From contig JAVGWX010000005.1 in NCBI GenBank assembly GCA_036924085.1, positions 97,378,172-97,442,171 on the forward strand: DNA of 64,000 bases. The letters run 5' to 3'. Numbering within the stretch: position 1 is the first letter of the stretch; every line of letters begins with the position of its first letter. The stretch is from Ariolimax columbianus. Taxonomy: Eukaryota; Mollusca; Gastropoda; Stylommatophora; Arionidae. The notes beneath the pieces were generated by a model. The model did no database searches, had not been told where the DNA came from, and saw nothing but the letters and a program-made list of their open reading frames with translations. Both the position numbers and the translations under genes were made by a program. This document shows, piece by piece, positions 23,626 to 33,697 of the stretch.

Positions 23626-24800
23626 TCAAAGGGATCGATGACTGCTGTCGGCTGAATGAATCGCAATCCAGTAAAGATCTTCCTCGTTCAATACATGGTC
23701 CTCACATTTAATCAATAATGGTGTGTCATTGTCAGAGAGTGCAGCATGTGCCATGTTCTGTAAATCTGATTGTTTGAAGGTGTTGGTGTCCATTGTCACC
23801 TGTCCTTTCACCTTTCAATGTTCTGTAAATCTGATTGTTTGAAGGTTTTGGTGTCCCTTGTCACTTGTCCTTTCACCTTTCAATTTTCTGTAAATCTGAT
23901 TGTTTGAAGGTTTTGTTATCCCTTGTCACCTGTCCTTTCACCTTTCAATTTTCTGTAAATCTGATTGTTTGAAGGTGTTGGTGTCCCTTGTCACCTGTCC
24001 TTTCACCTTTCAATTTTCTGTAAATCTGATTGTTTGAAGGTGTTGGTGTCCCTTGTCACCTGTCCTTTCACCTTTCAATTTTCTCTAAATCTGATTGTTT
24101 GAAGGTTTTGGTGTCACTTGTCGCTTGTTCTATCAGATTTAAATGTGAATTGTTCGGTGGCAATCTTAAACACTTATGATCATGCTCCAGGATTACTTAG
24201 TCAATGTGAAACATCTATGTGTTATGTGTATTCCTTACAAGTGACAACACTTCTGGTATAAGGGGAATTTCCGCAAATTGAAAATGTTCGTTTGTTAGTG
24301 AAGGTTTAATCTTGTCATTAGTACATTAGTCGGCACTCTTGTTTTCCAGTGCTACTGGATTACGGTATGAATAATTGCCACTCTCTAAATTTGCTGCCAT
24401 TCATCTCTAAATGATAGTCCCAGTTGTCGGTAGATTTTGAAATAAATCTGGGTTCCGCATTCATCAACGTCCATTATGTCTGCTACCTGGTGTAGTGGCT
24501 ATCTATTTCTGCCTGTGACAATTCTCTTTATAGTTCCATCTGCAGATTGCCATTCCTTTTCATTAGCATATTGTGAATTTATCCACGTTTTATCTATAAA
24601 GGCAATAAAGTAATTTTCTTTAACCATTTCTCTAATTTCCCGTAGAACTGTACTTCTAATAGAGGCTAAGTGAGTAATTTCACAAATGAAATGTCTACTG
24701 CATGCATGCTTGCGTAATGTGAAGCCAAGCACCTCTTACAGTTCTACGATGTAGTTTTAGAGAAACCAATGCCATTATTTTTCTCAGTGAAATCGTCCTT
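23626..24800 (-). pseudogene. Tc1/mariner-superfamily (DDE) transposase, interrupted by a minisatellite
   Basis: On the minus strand the frame from 24732 reads LGFTLRKHACSRHFICEI, then FIDKTWINSQYANEKEW. This is the block before and around the first catalytic Asp, and SADGTIKRIVTGR follows. After stops, LRLPPNNSHLNLIEQ appears at about 24145-24190, matching the third catalytic region of this family (LRLPP-x-H-x-LNPIE pattern). The C-terminal end reads NTFKQSDLQNMAHAALSDN in the frame 23626-23811. Between these two blocks, a 65-bp piece of the coding sequence has been tandemly multiplied. The copy is inactive, with several stops and a lost second catalytic motif. It is related to the fragment at 19500-19960. 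Confidence 0.78.
23745..24140. repeat. 65-bp minisatellite, about 6 units, derived from transposase coding DNA
   Basis: The unit is ttctgtaaatctgattgttt, gaaggttttggtgtcccttg and tcacctgtcctttcacctttcaa. On the minus strand each unit encodes the TFKQSDLQ segment of the surrounding transposase, so the array arose by amplification inside the element. Confidence 0.88.
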
Positions 24801-27545
24801 TTCCTTTGAGTCAATGCTTCTTTAGAATCCAACATTCTATATTTTTATCGTTGAATAACTTATTTGTCAAAGCTATCAACTACATTGTACCTTTCCTCGG
24901 TCTCCAGTTGCATTTGAAGACAGACTATCAGGTTCCAGTGAAAAGCTTGAGAATGATCTTTCGCCAATTGTCAGGGCATGCAATGTTATTTTTTGTGTGT
25001 TTGAAATATGATGCTAAAGACTCTCAATTTAGCCTCACATAAGAAATATTTATACAATTGTATTGCTATGTTTTATTGAAACGAATTTAACTTTCAACGC
25101 ATACAGATAGTAAAGGTACAATATATCTCTGTTTCGTCTTCACAAAATGAAAATAATTGTTTTAACGATATAATGACCTAAATTTGCGACGCATCTCGAA
25201 ACGTTCAATACAATAGCAGTGCGCGTTTACCATATTCCGTCACAAAAAAACCTGCAAAATGTGATTTCATAAAGATGCCTGAAAGGCGAGGGTTCGTCCG
25301 CATCGCCTCAGGTTTCTCCATATGGCCCGGTCTCACTCCACAGAACAGTATCTCGCCTGCCGAGCGCGTCGCACAAAGCACGAAACTCCGTAGCCTCAGC
25401 GATGAACACAGGGATCTGCGGAAAGAATTCCAACAACGACCGTCTGATCACGTTGCAAACGCTTGACCGCTTCGTCATTTAGAATGACCATTTCCCCCAC
25501 ACATCGTTATTTGTTACTGTAGAACTTCAAAAAATACTATTCAGCGAAAGCGAAGATATATATTTTTATAAACCCGGAATAAGCTAACAATGCACCCAGT
25601 TTACTTTTTATGAATGAAAACAATGACATAACGTCGATCTTGTAATAACTAAAACTATTTCTCATTAATAGTGATATTTCACGTTATCTTCAAACTGCAT
25701 GCATTTCTGAAGACACTATAGTCATAGTTGTGTATAGTAGGCATATCTTGTTATTCTCTGTATTCATGCACAAGCAACATTAGGTCTGTAATTCTGTAGA
25801 AGTGTTTTTCTTGTTGTGAATCTTAGCGTTGTTGTTGCTGATAAAATGTTGGTATACATGGATTGGCACGCTATCACTATTATGGTTAGCACATGTTTAT
25901 GTAGACGTGATATAAAAAGTAACATTTATTTATGGACCGCACACAAAAATAAGTCCAACAGACAATTAACAATCTTCAGCTCCAATGTATTGTCCGATCT
26001 ATTTTATGGATGCGCTGGGGGGGGGGGGGGGGGGGGTAATAGGGGGCCAATTGTCCGCTGGTCACTTTGTGTCGTAACTACACGACTGGAATCAGTAACT
26101 GTTTGTCTACAGACTGGGGGTCGCTGTTGCTGAGAGTTATGTTACTTGTCTCTCAAACTTATGAACAGTAACGGCGGGCGATCAAATCCCTCTAGTTTTC
26201 AAGCGACACGGTGTCAAGGAAGATAGAACCAGACTATATGCATCCCGAGTTACACCAAGTCATTTTGACTTATGTCTTGCCACTGGTCAAAAGTAGCTCT
26301 GGACTAGAGAGTAAGGTTTAGGACTATCGCAGTTTATCTTCACTATAATTCAAGCAAAGTACAAATTACATTATCAAGACAAAACCGTTTGATCAGGTAG
26401 CAATCATCGCATGCGATAGGCAGCTAACTGACTAAAGGATGTTAGATATAAGATTGCACGTCAATGAGAAGCTATAGAATAATCACAGTACAGTGCAGTT
26501 CAGGCATGAAACGGTCGCATATGATCTCGCCCGGGAGAATGCACATAACCTGGTCGACTTTGTGACCTTTATGCGCTGTTTGTTGGCATCAATCCAAGTC
26601 TGTTCAGCTGACTACCAGCTGCGCTGATAGAGAAAACAAGTGTTCTAGGCATGGGATCTTGAACACGAGGAACGATGAGAGCATTCCCAGGACTGCCGGA
26701 AGGTTCTCCACTATCATCGGTTCTGTCAACATCCACACAATAATGATGGCTAACATTCAACTCAAATGGCCAGGGCGAACACTAACATATGGAGTTGACA
26801 CATTGACCCACGGGACTGGTGCAATGGACAAAGACATCCAGAAGACCTTCAGGCAATCTCACAGGGGTGCGCGTGATGGGGCGTTCCTTGAACAATTCTA
26901 AAGTAAAGTCTGACCTCCCGGATGTATGTGCCATTGACAGGTGGGGCAAGTTGAAATACGTTAGAGTAATGTTTTGATCGTAGCCTCTCATTTAGAAACC
27001 AGGTCAATCAGAACATACACAGATGTCAACAGTGCTTGGGAGCATGCGCAACTTGTTCATCCTGTATTGGCTGGTGATACTGTCAGTTGTGGATTAGAGA
27101 CTTGGTATTCTCCCACTATCAAGATTACAGTGTCAACGGTTAGAATGCATTCATAATGAAAAGATGCGATTTGTTGTTGGATGCAATAGAGACACCCCAG
27201 TCTTGAAGATGCGGTACATTCTTCTGTTAATACCAGCCAGAAATAAATTGGATATGTTGTAGCACCGACAGACGGCACACATTGCATAATAACACCTCAT
27301 ACATCAAGGAAACCAGAATCAAGAGAAAATCGGAATGGATAGCACAGAACAATTGATAGAACAATTAAAAAAAATGACTACAGTTCAGCCATGGTTGATA
27401 GAGAAGTTTGGTGATGGAATGACAGCCATCATAACTCTTGACAGGGAATGCAGAGAGTGGTGGTTGGCCAGCTGATACGTGATAATCCTCAGGATAGTGA
27501 TGCGATCATAAATACTGTTGGATCGGTGCTACGCAGTGAGATATC
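24801..27545. other. Mostly unassigned; G-tract at 26018-26036
   Basis: Decayed 5' sequence of the transposase may continue to about 25030 on the minus strand. A GC-richer open frame of 63 codons at 25275-25466 and short frames near 26570-27150 have no recognisable domain. A G-run of about 19 bases lies near 26018. The stretch caatcatcgcatgcgatagg plus cagctaactgactaa near 26395-26430 resembles the 3' tail of the RTE-like element at 60660-60711. Confidence 0.35.
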
Positions 27546-27549
27546 CGGT

Positions 27550-28115
27550 TTAGAATTCTCTGCTAGAGTGGGAGGTCAGATTGTTTCTGAGCAGAGCTTG
27601 TCATACACAGCAACAACTACCAGTACGAGAAAGAAGGAGGTACTGATTCCAGATCTGATACCTCTGTTATGAGGGCAGTGATCGTGTCAGACTACCAAAA
27701 CTTAATTCGGAAGGTCCAGAAGGACTTGCTAAGACATGAGCGCATGCCAGCTATAAGGGCCTCACACCTGCATAGGCGTGTGTGGATCTGTTGTCATGCT
27801 GGGGTTCCGGGCAACGAAATGGTGAACATTCACTACTTCACAAGCATCAATAAAGGACACACTTTACGTAGATAGGCGTGGCCTTTTGAAGTCATCACTA
27901 GATCAATCAACAATGCCAAGATTGCAGGACTATGAAATCGAACGAGATAAAGACGTTAAGTTAAGTTAAGATATTCAACCGCACTGTGGCTTCAGAAAGA
28001 ACAAAGCTGAAGTATCTACAATCAATGAGCTGCACGAACAATCGTTATCCACAAAATTCGCCATTTACTAAGAGAGATTGAGCACCTATGGGTATGCCGG
28101 GATTGCACGGAAGGA
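27550..28115 (+). pseudogene. Non-LTR retrotransposon fragment, RNase H and C-terminal zinc-finger end
   Basis: The frame at 27669-27875 reads AVIVSDYQNLIRKVQKDLL, then MPAIRASHLHRRVWICC and HAGVPGNEMV. These fit the RNase H segment in which a D-x-x-x-L-x-K-V helix is followed by the W-x-x-(P)GH-x-G-x-x-GNE block. The catalytic-type His and the GNE motif are seen. Downstream, past frameshifts, EIEHLWVCRDCTE at about 28076-28114 looks like the CxxC end seen in RNase H-bearing invertebrate LINEs. Reverse transcriptase is not recognised upstream. This is a different family from the I-like copies at 40218, 51605 and 58094. Confidence 0.65.
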
Positions 28116-28515
28116 GTTTCTTAGGAACAGCACAGAACAGAGACACAGAGAGCAACAAAAACATCGAATAAAACTAAAGACTGTCTTAAATGGGAGTCTA
28201 GACAAAACAGAGAGATTAAAAATAGTTTGATAAGTTGACTAATGGATAGAAACAGAGATATTAGGGGAATATCGTGTAAGGAAAAGCCTCTACCACTGGA
28301 CACCACATACATCAAGGAAACCGTGTGACATCATTACAAAACAGTCTCTATTTATGAATTACAAGACAAGAGAAGTATAGGCTCGAGACAAACACAACTA
28401 AAACAAGGAATATCTTGACATCGTTGTAAAGAAGGGCACATGACATGAGGACGGAAAATATGTTTTGAAGACATGTGCTCCGTAGGGAGTTGAAAGATTT
28501 AGTTGACTGAAGCCT
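28116..28515. other. Unassigned non-coding sequence
   Basis: No gene or repeat was recognised between the RNase H fragment and the 85-bp array. Confidence 0.35.
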
Positions 28516-28960
28516 ATACGGAGGATAAAGAGTGGGTAGACAGCCGGCATGGATTCAGGTCTCCAGGTCAGGAGAATAGGGGCTCACACATCCATGTTGG
28601 TCTAGGTTAATACTAACTGGGTAGACCGACGGCTTGGATTCAGATCATCAGGTCAGGAGAACAGAGACTCACACATCCATGTTGGTCTAGGTTAATACTA
28701 ACTGGGTAGACAGACGGCATGGATTCAGGTCATCAGGTCAGGAGAACAGGGGCTCACACATCCATGTTGGTCTAGGTTAATACTAACTGGGTAGACAGAC
28801 GCTTTGGATTCAGGTATCCAGGTCAGGAGATCAGGGGCTCACATATCCATGTTGGTCTAGGTTAATACTGACTGGGTAGACAGACGGCTTGGATTCAGGT
28901 CTCCAGATCAGGAGAACAGGGGCTCACACATCCATGTTAGCCTAGATTAATTCTATGTTG
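28516..28960. repeat. 85-bp minisatellite, about 5 units
   Basis: The unit contains ggtctaggttaatactaact, gggtagacagacggcttgga, ttcaggtcatcaggtcagga and ggggctcacacatccatgtt. It ends about 70 bp before the young LTR element. Confidence 0.93.
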
Positions 28961-29345
28961 GATGAAGTGAAAACCTGGCCGGTGCAGTAAACGGTGACTA
29001 TCGTGCATACGGCCTTTATTTCTCAGTCTAGTGTAACAGTTCCCGCCGGAGCAAGGGGAGTTTAGGATGCCTGAACATGTTAAAGCTTAAAGCTACATGA
29101 ATGCACGTCAAGGTCACTCACTGTCTCAGCAAAGGAGAACAGAGTTGGGTTAAGGAATGTGGACAGGTAGAAACTGACCACTGGCCTTCCGATTTTGGTA
29201 GGGGGAGATTGATTGACAGACGAAATTGGCAACGGGGCTTGCTGCGAGAGAATGAGTGACAGGTGTGCAAAGTGTTTCGTTCCAATTGGAATTGAAGATG
29301 ACCATACCTGAGATCGATTGGTCAAGCTCTGGTCTTGCTTGAGGA

Positions 29346-29352
29346 TATATAA
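29346..29352 (+). promoter_or_regulatory. LTR TATA box
   Basis: tatataa followed by ctcgagacaaagtttagctc. The same motif is found at the equivalent place in the other three LTRs (34012, about 49398 and about 55889), so it is a conserved promoter element. Transcription would start shortly downstream. Confidence 0.7.
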
Positions 29353-29883
29353 CTCGAGACAAAGTTTAGCTCGGGAGGCTGGATGAGAGATGGAGAGTCT
29401 AGATAGAGAGAGGCTGGATGAGAGATGGAGAGGCTAGATAGAGAGAGGCTGTATGGGAGAGAGAGAGACTGAATGTGGATAGTATGTTTAACTCACCGAC
29501 TTAGATAGAGGAGCGATTGATTGACGGTTGGACGAATGTTTGGTGATAGAACAGGATCGCTCAAATAGGTGTGTGATTTTTGCATTAATAGATAATCTGA
29601 ACGTGTGTTTGTAAGCAAGGACACATTGTGAACGAGTATGTCGAGATCGCCCGCCTGAGGGGATTTCTGTGAGGAAGAGTATTTGATAAGGTGTGTTGAA
29701 GACGCAGTTAAGGCGATGTGTGTGTGATGTAATTGCAAGGCAATAGAACTGGGTTTTTAGATAGTTGGGAATTCCATCAATAGCTAATGCTTACAATTCC
29801 CGTTTTAGTTGAATGTTTAGTTAAGATATGTATTATATTGTGTTTGTAATTTCTCTACTCATTGTATGACATGAGTATGATAT

Positions 29884-29889
29884 AATAAA
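29884..29889 (+). terminator. LTR poly(A) signal
   Basis: aataaa lies about 115 bp before the LTR end and is conserved in all four LTRs, within the string ataataaatatgcca or close variants. Confidence 0.6.
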
Positions 29890-30017
29890 TATGCCACCTG
29901 CTGTTTGATATGTCATTTACTGAGTATGGTCATGATGATGTGGATGAGTGTGAGAATGTTCTAAGTTAGATCACGGCCAAGGCAAACAGTGGGATCTGCT
30001 ACACGTTATTATTATTT

Positions 30018-30035
30018 TGGTGCCTGTTGACCACG
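30018..30035 (+). promoter_or_regulatory. Candidate primer-binding site
   Basis: The sequence tggtgcctgttgaccacg begins 14 bp after the LTR end, with the TGG expected for pairing to a tRNA CCA end. The older copy has tggttcctgtgaccacg in the same place. I cannot name the tRNA. The adjoining ccacggatagtcgtgg is a small inverted repeat that may form a hairpin. Confidence 0.35.
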
Positions 30036-30206
30036 GATAGTCGTGGTAGATTTATAAATATAGTGCGTGTGTAGCTATAGATCTTGATTTGCACGTTTAA
30101 CACAAGTGTCGCAGTTATATATAACTTGTGTGTGTAGTTAGGAATAGAGGAGTAGCTAGTGGTTAGAGTGTTAGTACCATAGACAGCTTTTCCAATCATC
30201 TGACTG

Positions 30207-30291
30207 GTAAGTGTGACATTTTTTTTACCACCCATTGTTGAATTATTGACAAGACTTTGTGCGTACTTGACAGTGTTATAACTTTTTTTAG
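30207..30291 (+). other. Candidate 85-bp leader intron
   Basis: A strong donor, g|gtaagt, at 30207 and a polypyrimidine-AG acceptor (acttttttt ag) ending at 30291 lie just before the open frame. The donor is conserved in the older copy (50236), but its acceptor is replaced by a G-rich run. Splicing would shorten the leader and place the ATG at 30316 about 25 bases after the junction. Confidence 0.4.
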
Positions 30292-30315
30292 GTGGGCCAG
30301 ACGGGTTTATTCAAT

Positions 30316-31887
30316 ATGTCGAGGTTGGACAATGTTAAACAATGTTATCATTGTCTAGCTTTTGGACATTTGTCTATCGGATGCCCTAATATTCTTCGGA
30401 ATATTAACAGTTCCGGGAGAAGAGGAGGACTGTTTGTCAAAAACAAGCCTTTCATGGCACGAGCTACAGTCAGCGATAAGTGGGAGGACAAAAGTCAACT
30501 ACAAAACCAGCTAAGAGAACTAACAGGCAGAGTTATTCGGCTGGAACGGCAGGAAAAAGATCTCCAATGGAAGCTGCGACAGCTGTTGCAACAGTTTGAA
30601 AACGGAGCTTTCCAACCAGCTAGGAAGGAGAGAAGAAATCAAGAAATCACAGAAGTAAACACGGTCCAGTATTGTGGAAGGGGACAGAGTGGTAGGAAAG
30701 TGAGTAGGAAGCCCGTACAACTTCCACATTCCGATCCGTGGAGGGACAGAGGTGGAAATCTCAGGACGGATGTGTGTGAACGACTGGAAAGAGGTGTCAA
30801 AAAGGGGAGTTTAACCCAGGTGGAGAGGCCAAGTCAAATGAGAGGAGGAGGAATGGTTGGGCAGAAGTTTGAATCGGGCAGATTCTTAGCCCACAAGAGG
30901 CCTTTTGCACGGTTACAGATGGAGAGGCAGAACAGGAGCTATCAAAGAGACTTTGAGCACGAGGCGGATGGACAGAAAGAAAGAGATACAGGTTTTGTGT
31001 ATCCAGAAAAGTTAGGGACGGAGGGCAGGTTACGCAATGCAAACGAGACAAACGTTCGCTCAGAGGTCCAGATAAAATGTTACCGCATCGGACAGTGTAG
31101 GCCGAGAATTCAGGAAGAGGGTATTACGTCGATTAACATGGTCGGGCGTGCTGAAAGGAGCCAAGTTTACCAGGAACTTGTGGTCAAGCCTGGTAGAACA
31201 TTAGTTAAAGTCGACGAAGAATCGAACAAGGAAATAGTCAGAGATTCGTCAGATAAAGAAGAAAGGAGAGGAGGAGGAATGGTGGCAGGACCAGCTATGG
31301 TTTCGTGCCCACCCAAGCCAGGTTCTAGCCATGCGGGAGAAGTGGTTGAACAGACCGAAAGAAGGGACAACCTTTCGGCCACCGAGGAAGGAAGTGGGAA
31401 TGACGCACAGTTGGAATGTGAAACGGACGCACCGGTTAAGAATACTCGTGCAGCCAACAAAGGAGGAACAGAGTTTCTAAGGAAAACGAAGAAACGGGAA
31501 AGACAGGTTAACCACAGCCAGGACAGCGAACCAGTCACCGAAGCAAAGATGAAGAAAAGATCTCAGTTCGAGATAAGCCAACAGTCAAACGAACAGTGTG
31601 AAAAGTTTTTCCCACAAATAGTGAATACAGATGGACGGAAGGCTGAAGTAGCGGACGATGTAAGTGTACGTAACACTACCAGAGAACCGGTGGGTACGAA
31701 CCAACCAACCGAGAAACAAACAGACCAGACGATGGGCGTTTTACAGGAGGAAATCGCGCAGCAATCAGAGACAGCTGATGGGGCAACGCATAGTTTGGTT
31801 AAAATAAGCAGTAGTGATAAGGAACGGTTGATGCAATGTTTACTGACGCTAGCCAAAAACATGGAAATCAGAAATGGAATTAGGTAA
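30316..31887 (+). CDS. Zinc-knuckle/coiled-coil protein of the LTR element (gag-like, 523 aa)
   Basis: This is the only protein of the young LTR element, presumably binding its RNA and assembling particles; that is inference. The first ATG in frame is at 30316, and the frame stays open to the TAA at 31885. Residues C10, C13, H18 and C23 (CYHCLAFGHLSIGC) form a perfect C-x2-C-x4-H-x4-C zinc knuckle, the nucleic-acid-binding motif of retroviral and retrotransposon Gag. Residues about 57-94 form a coiled coil with leucine heptads (LQNQLRELTGRVIRLE). The remaining 430 residues are very rich in E, K, R, Q and G and look disordered. The C-terminus (KNMEIRNGIR) is conserved in the broken relative at 50327-52446. 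Typical Gag has capsid first and knuckle last. Here the knuckle is at the N-terminus and no capsid is evident, so a LINE ORF1-like or novel RNA-binding role is possible. Confidence 0.8.
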   Translation: MSRLDNVKQCYHCLAFGHLSIGCPNILRNINSSGRRGGLFVKNKPFMARATVSDKWEDKSQLQNQLRELTGRVIRLERQEKDLQWKLRQLLQQFENGAFQPARKERRNQEITEVNTVQYCGRGQSGRKVSRKPVQLPHSDPWRDRGGNLRTDVCERLERGVKKGSLTQVERPSQMRGGGMVGQKFESGRFLAHKRPFARLQMERQNRSYQRDFEHEADGQKERDTGFVYPEKLGTEGRLRNANETNVRSEVQIKCYRIGQCRPRIQEEGITSINMVGRAERSQVYQELVVKPGRTLVKVDEESNKEIVRDSSDKEERRGGGMVAGPAMVSCPPKPGSSHAGEVVEQTERRDNLSATEEGSGNDAQLECETDAPVKNTRAANKGGTEFLRKTKKRERQVNHSQDSEPVTEAKMKKRSQFEISQQSNEQCEKFFPQIVNTDGRKAEVADDVSVRNTTREPVGTNQPTEKQTDQTMGVLQEEIAQQSETADGATHSLVKISSSDKERLMQCLLTLAKNMEIRNGIR

Positions 31888-33697
31888 AGTCGTGTGGAGT
31901 ACTTACACACATGGGCTATCATGTGAAACTCCAGTTGATGTATGCATTTGCATAAAATTTGTTTCATCTACCGTTATCCTTGAGAACGGAGATTTTGATA
32001 ATTAGGGGGTAGGGTATAGAGATGGAGGAATGGCCAGATGTTAAAAATTCCTTTGAATTCGTTGTCTCAAGTAAACGCCAGACAATGAGCGTACCACGGA
32101 CGGTCAGTCTGCAGCTAGACTGACCGAGATCAAAGGGACATTTCCGACCAGAGAAACGGACAGAACGAACGAGAGACGCAGGATAGCTGGATGCGCCAGG
32201 TAATGATTACGTGACGCAAGGTAACACGTGGACGCGATGCCTTCGGTTAATATCTGACCAGGTAGCTTTGATGCGGGGAATTTGGGGAAACAACGGTGAA
32301 TTAGTTAGATCACAACACTCGGTTTTGATTCCTCGTGACAAAGACGGCCAGAAGTTAAAGTGGCTATCCAACTTTAACAAAGACTGCACCTGGACTAGTA
32401 GGGTTACAACATGACGTATTTCGACAGGTGGACGATTCGGTTTTTGACTTTTGACTCAGACATAGTTTAGTATCTGATTAAGTTAGAACTTAGTCATAGT
32501 TTAGTGACATAGTTTAGTATCTGATTTAGTGACATAGTTTAGTATCTGATTAAATTAGAACTTAGTCATAGTTTAGTGACATAGTTTAGTATCTGATTAA
32601 GTTACAACTTAGTCATAGTTTAGGGACATAGTTTAGTACCTGATTAAGTTAGAACTTAGTCACAGTTTAGTATCTTTTGAAGGGGGCATTAACAGGTGCT
32701 CATCTGTGGGGCACGAGCAGGAGTGAAGGTTGATGGCATTTGATCATGTTTTTGTGTGCAAATATTTTGACATTTGCATTTGGTGTTTGGGTTTTGACTA
32801 ATGGTATTACTTGCATTTTTAGTGGGTTGTATGGTCGATATAGTATGCATTGAATTTTTCTTTATTTTGTTGTTGTTTTTTTTGTTGTTGTTGAATCATC
32901 ATGTTTACAGGTATTTGATACAGGTTATTTAGGTGATCTACAGAGCAGTATATCTCATCCAGACTGTAGGCCTCCGCAAGCACAAGTCACCACGAGTTCC
33001 AGAATCACATGTATGTGGAGTCTTTGCAGAGAAGACTACATTGATCAGAAGTTTTAATATTGACTATGACATATGTTGTCAAATATCGTTTTTGTGGGAA
33101 AGATAAAGAATTTTGCTGTTTTCTTTGAGAGGGGATAGCTGTCAAGAGAGACAATGATAACTAGCCAGAGGATAACCCACGTACATTCGTGGCCTCACAG
33201 GAGTTAGTATGAAGTGAATCGGAGTTAGTATGAAGTGAATCGTCGGCCAGGCGTGTAATGAGACCGCCTGAGAAAATTGACCTGAACTGGTCGTGTGTAA
33301 CAATGAAGGTTCGTGTCCTTAGAGGAAGGCACGGGAACAGGTCGAGGTATATTGACCTCAATGAGTAAGGAGAATTCCTTAAGGTGTTTCTGTTTTGATG
33401 AGTTAAAGGTCCCACAGGGACAGACTTAGGTGAATTTGACTGTAAAACGATGTAAAAGTGTTGGTTTGTGTTGTAAAAACGACCAGCCAGTGTTTTTCTT
33501 CTGCTTGTATTGATTGTGTATGTATTACAAAAAGTTTATATGTATCAAATGACATGTCTTTTTATGCATGTACGATGTGAGTGAAGTTGTAAACAGGAGT
33601 AGTGTTTACATTTTGGATAGTGAAGACGAAAATGGTGGTCATTTGCCAGATGGAAAAAATGACCATCCATGTTTCGGTCTGTAGTTTAGGGAGGTAA
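31888..33697 (+). other. Conserved non-coding interior of the LTR element
   Basis: About 1.8 kb without coding potential on either strand. It nevertheless aligns block by block with the older copy at 52447-55609: for example ccagacaatgagcgtaccac, agactgtaggcctccgcaa, atgtatgtggagtctttgca and taaaacgaccagccag-type blocks. Conservation of a long non-coding part suggests packaging, dimerisation or other cis functions, or recent common descent. A purine-rich tagggaggtaa directly before the 3' LTR is the likely polypurine tract. Confidence 0.65.
32452..32680. repeat. Internal direct repeats, about 45-65 bp
   Basis: Four or so imperfect copies of gacatagtttagtatctgat plus taagttagaacttagtcata. In the older copy only one unit is left or has formed (about 52990-53050), so the repeat number changed after the copies split. 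Confidence 0.85.

Larger units (their letters stand above)
29032..30003 (+). repeat. 5' LTR of the young element
   Basis: It is 972 bp, tgtaacag...ctgctaca. It contains a TATA box (tatataa, 29346-29352), a short duplicated gagagatggagaggctag block near 29380-29450, and a poly(A) signal aataaa at 29884-29889. Stretches compared with the 3' LTR by eye were identical, with a constant offset of 4666. Confidence 0.95.

Noticed and set aside
25275..25466. 63-codon GC-richer frame as a small gene
   Set aside because: No domain, no signal peptide, no flanking splice sites that I could support.
29080..29362. Short open frames duplicated at 33746-34028, suggesting a duplicated gene
   Set aside because: They lie antisense within the LTR U3 region and are duplicated because the LTR is duplicated.
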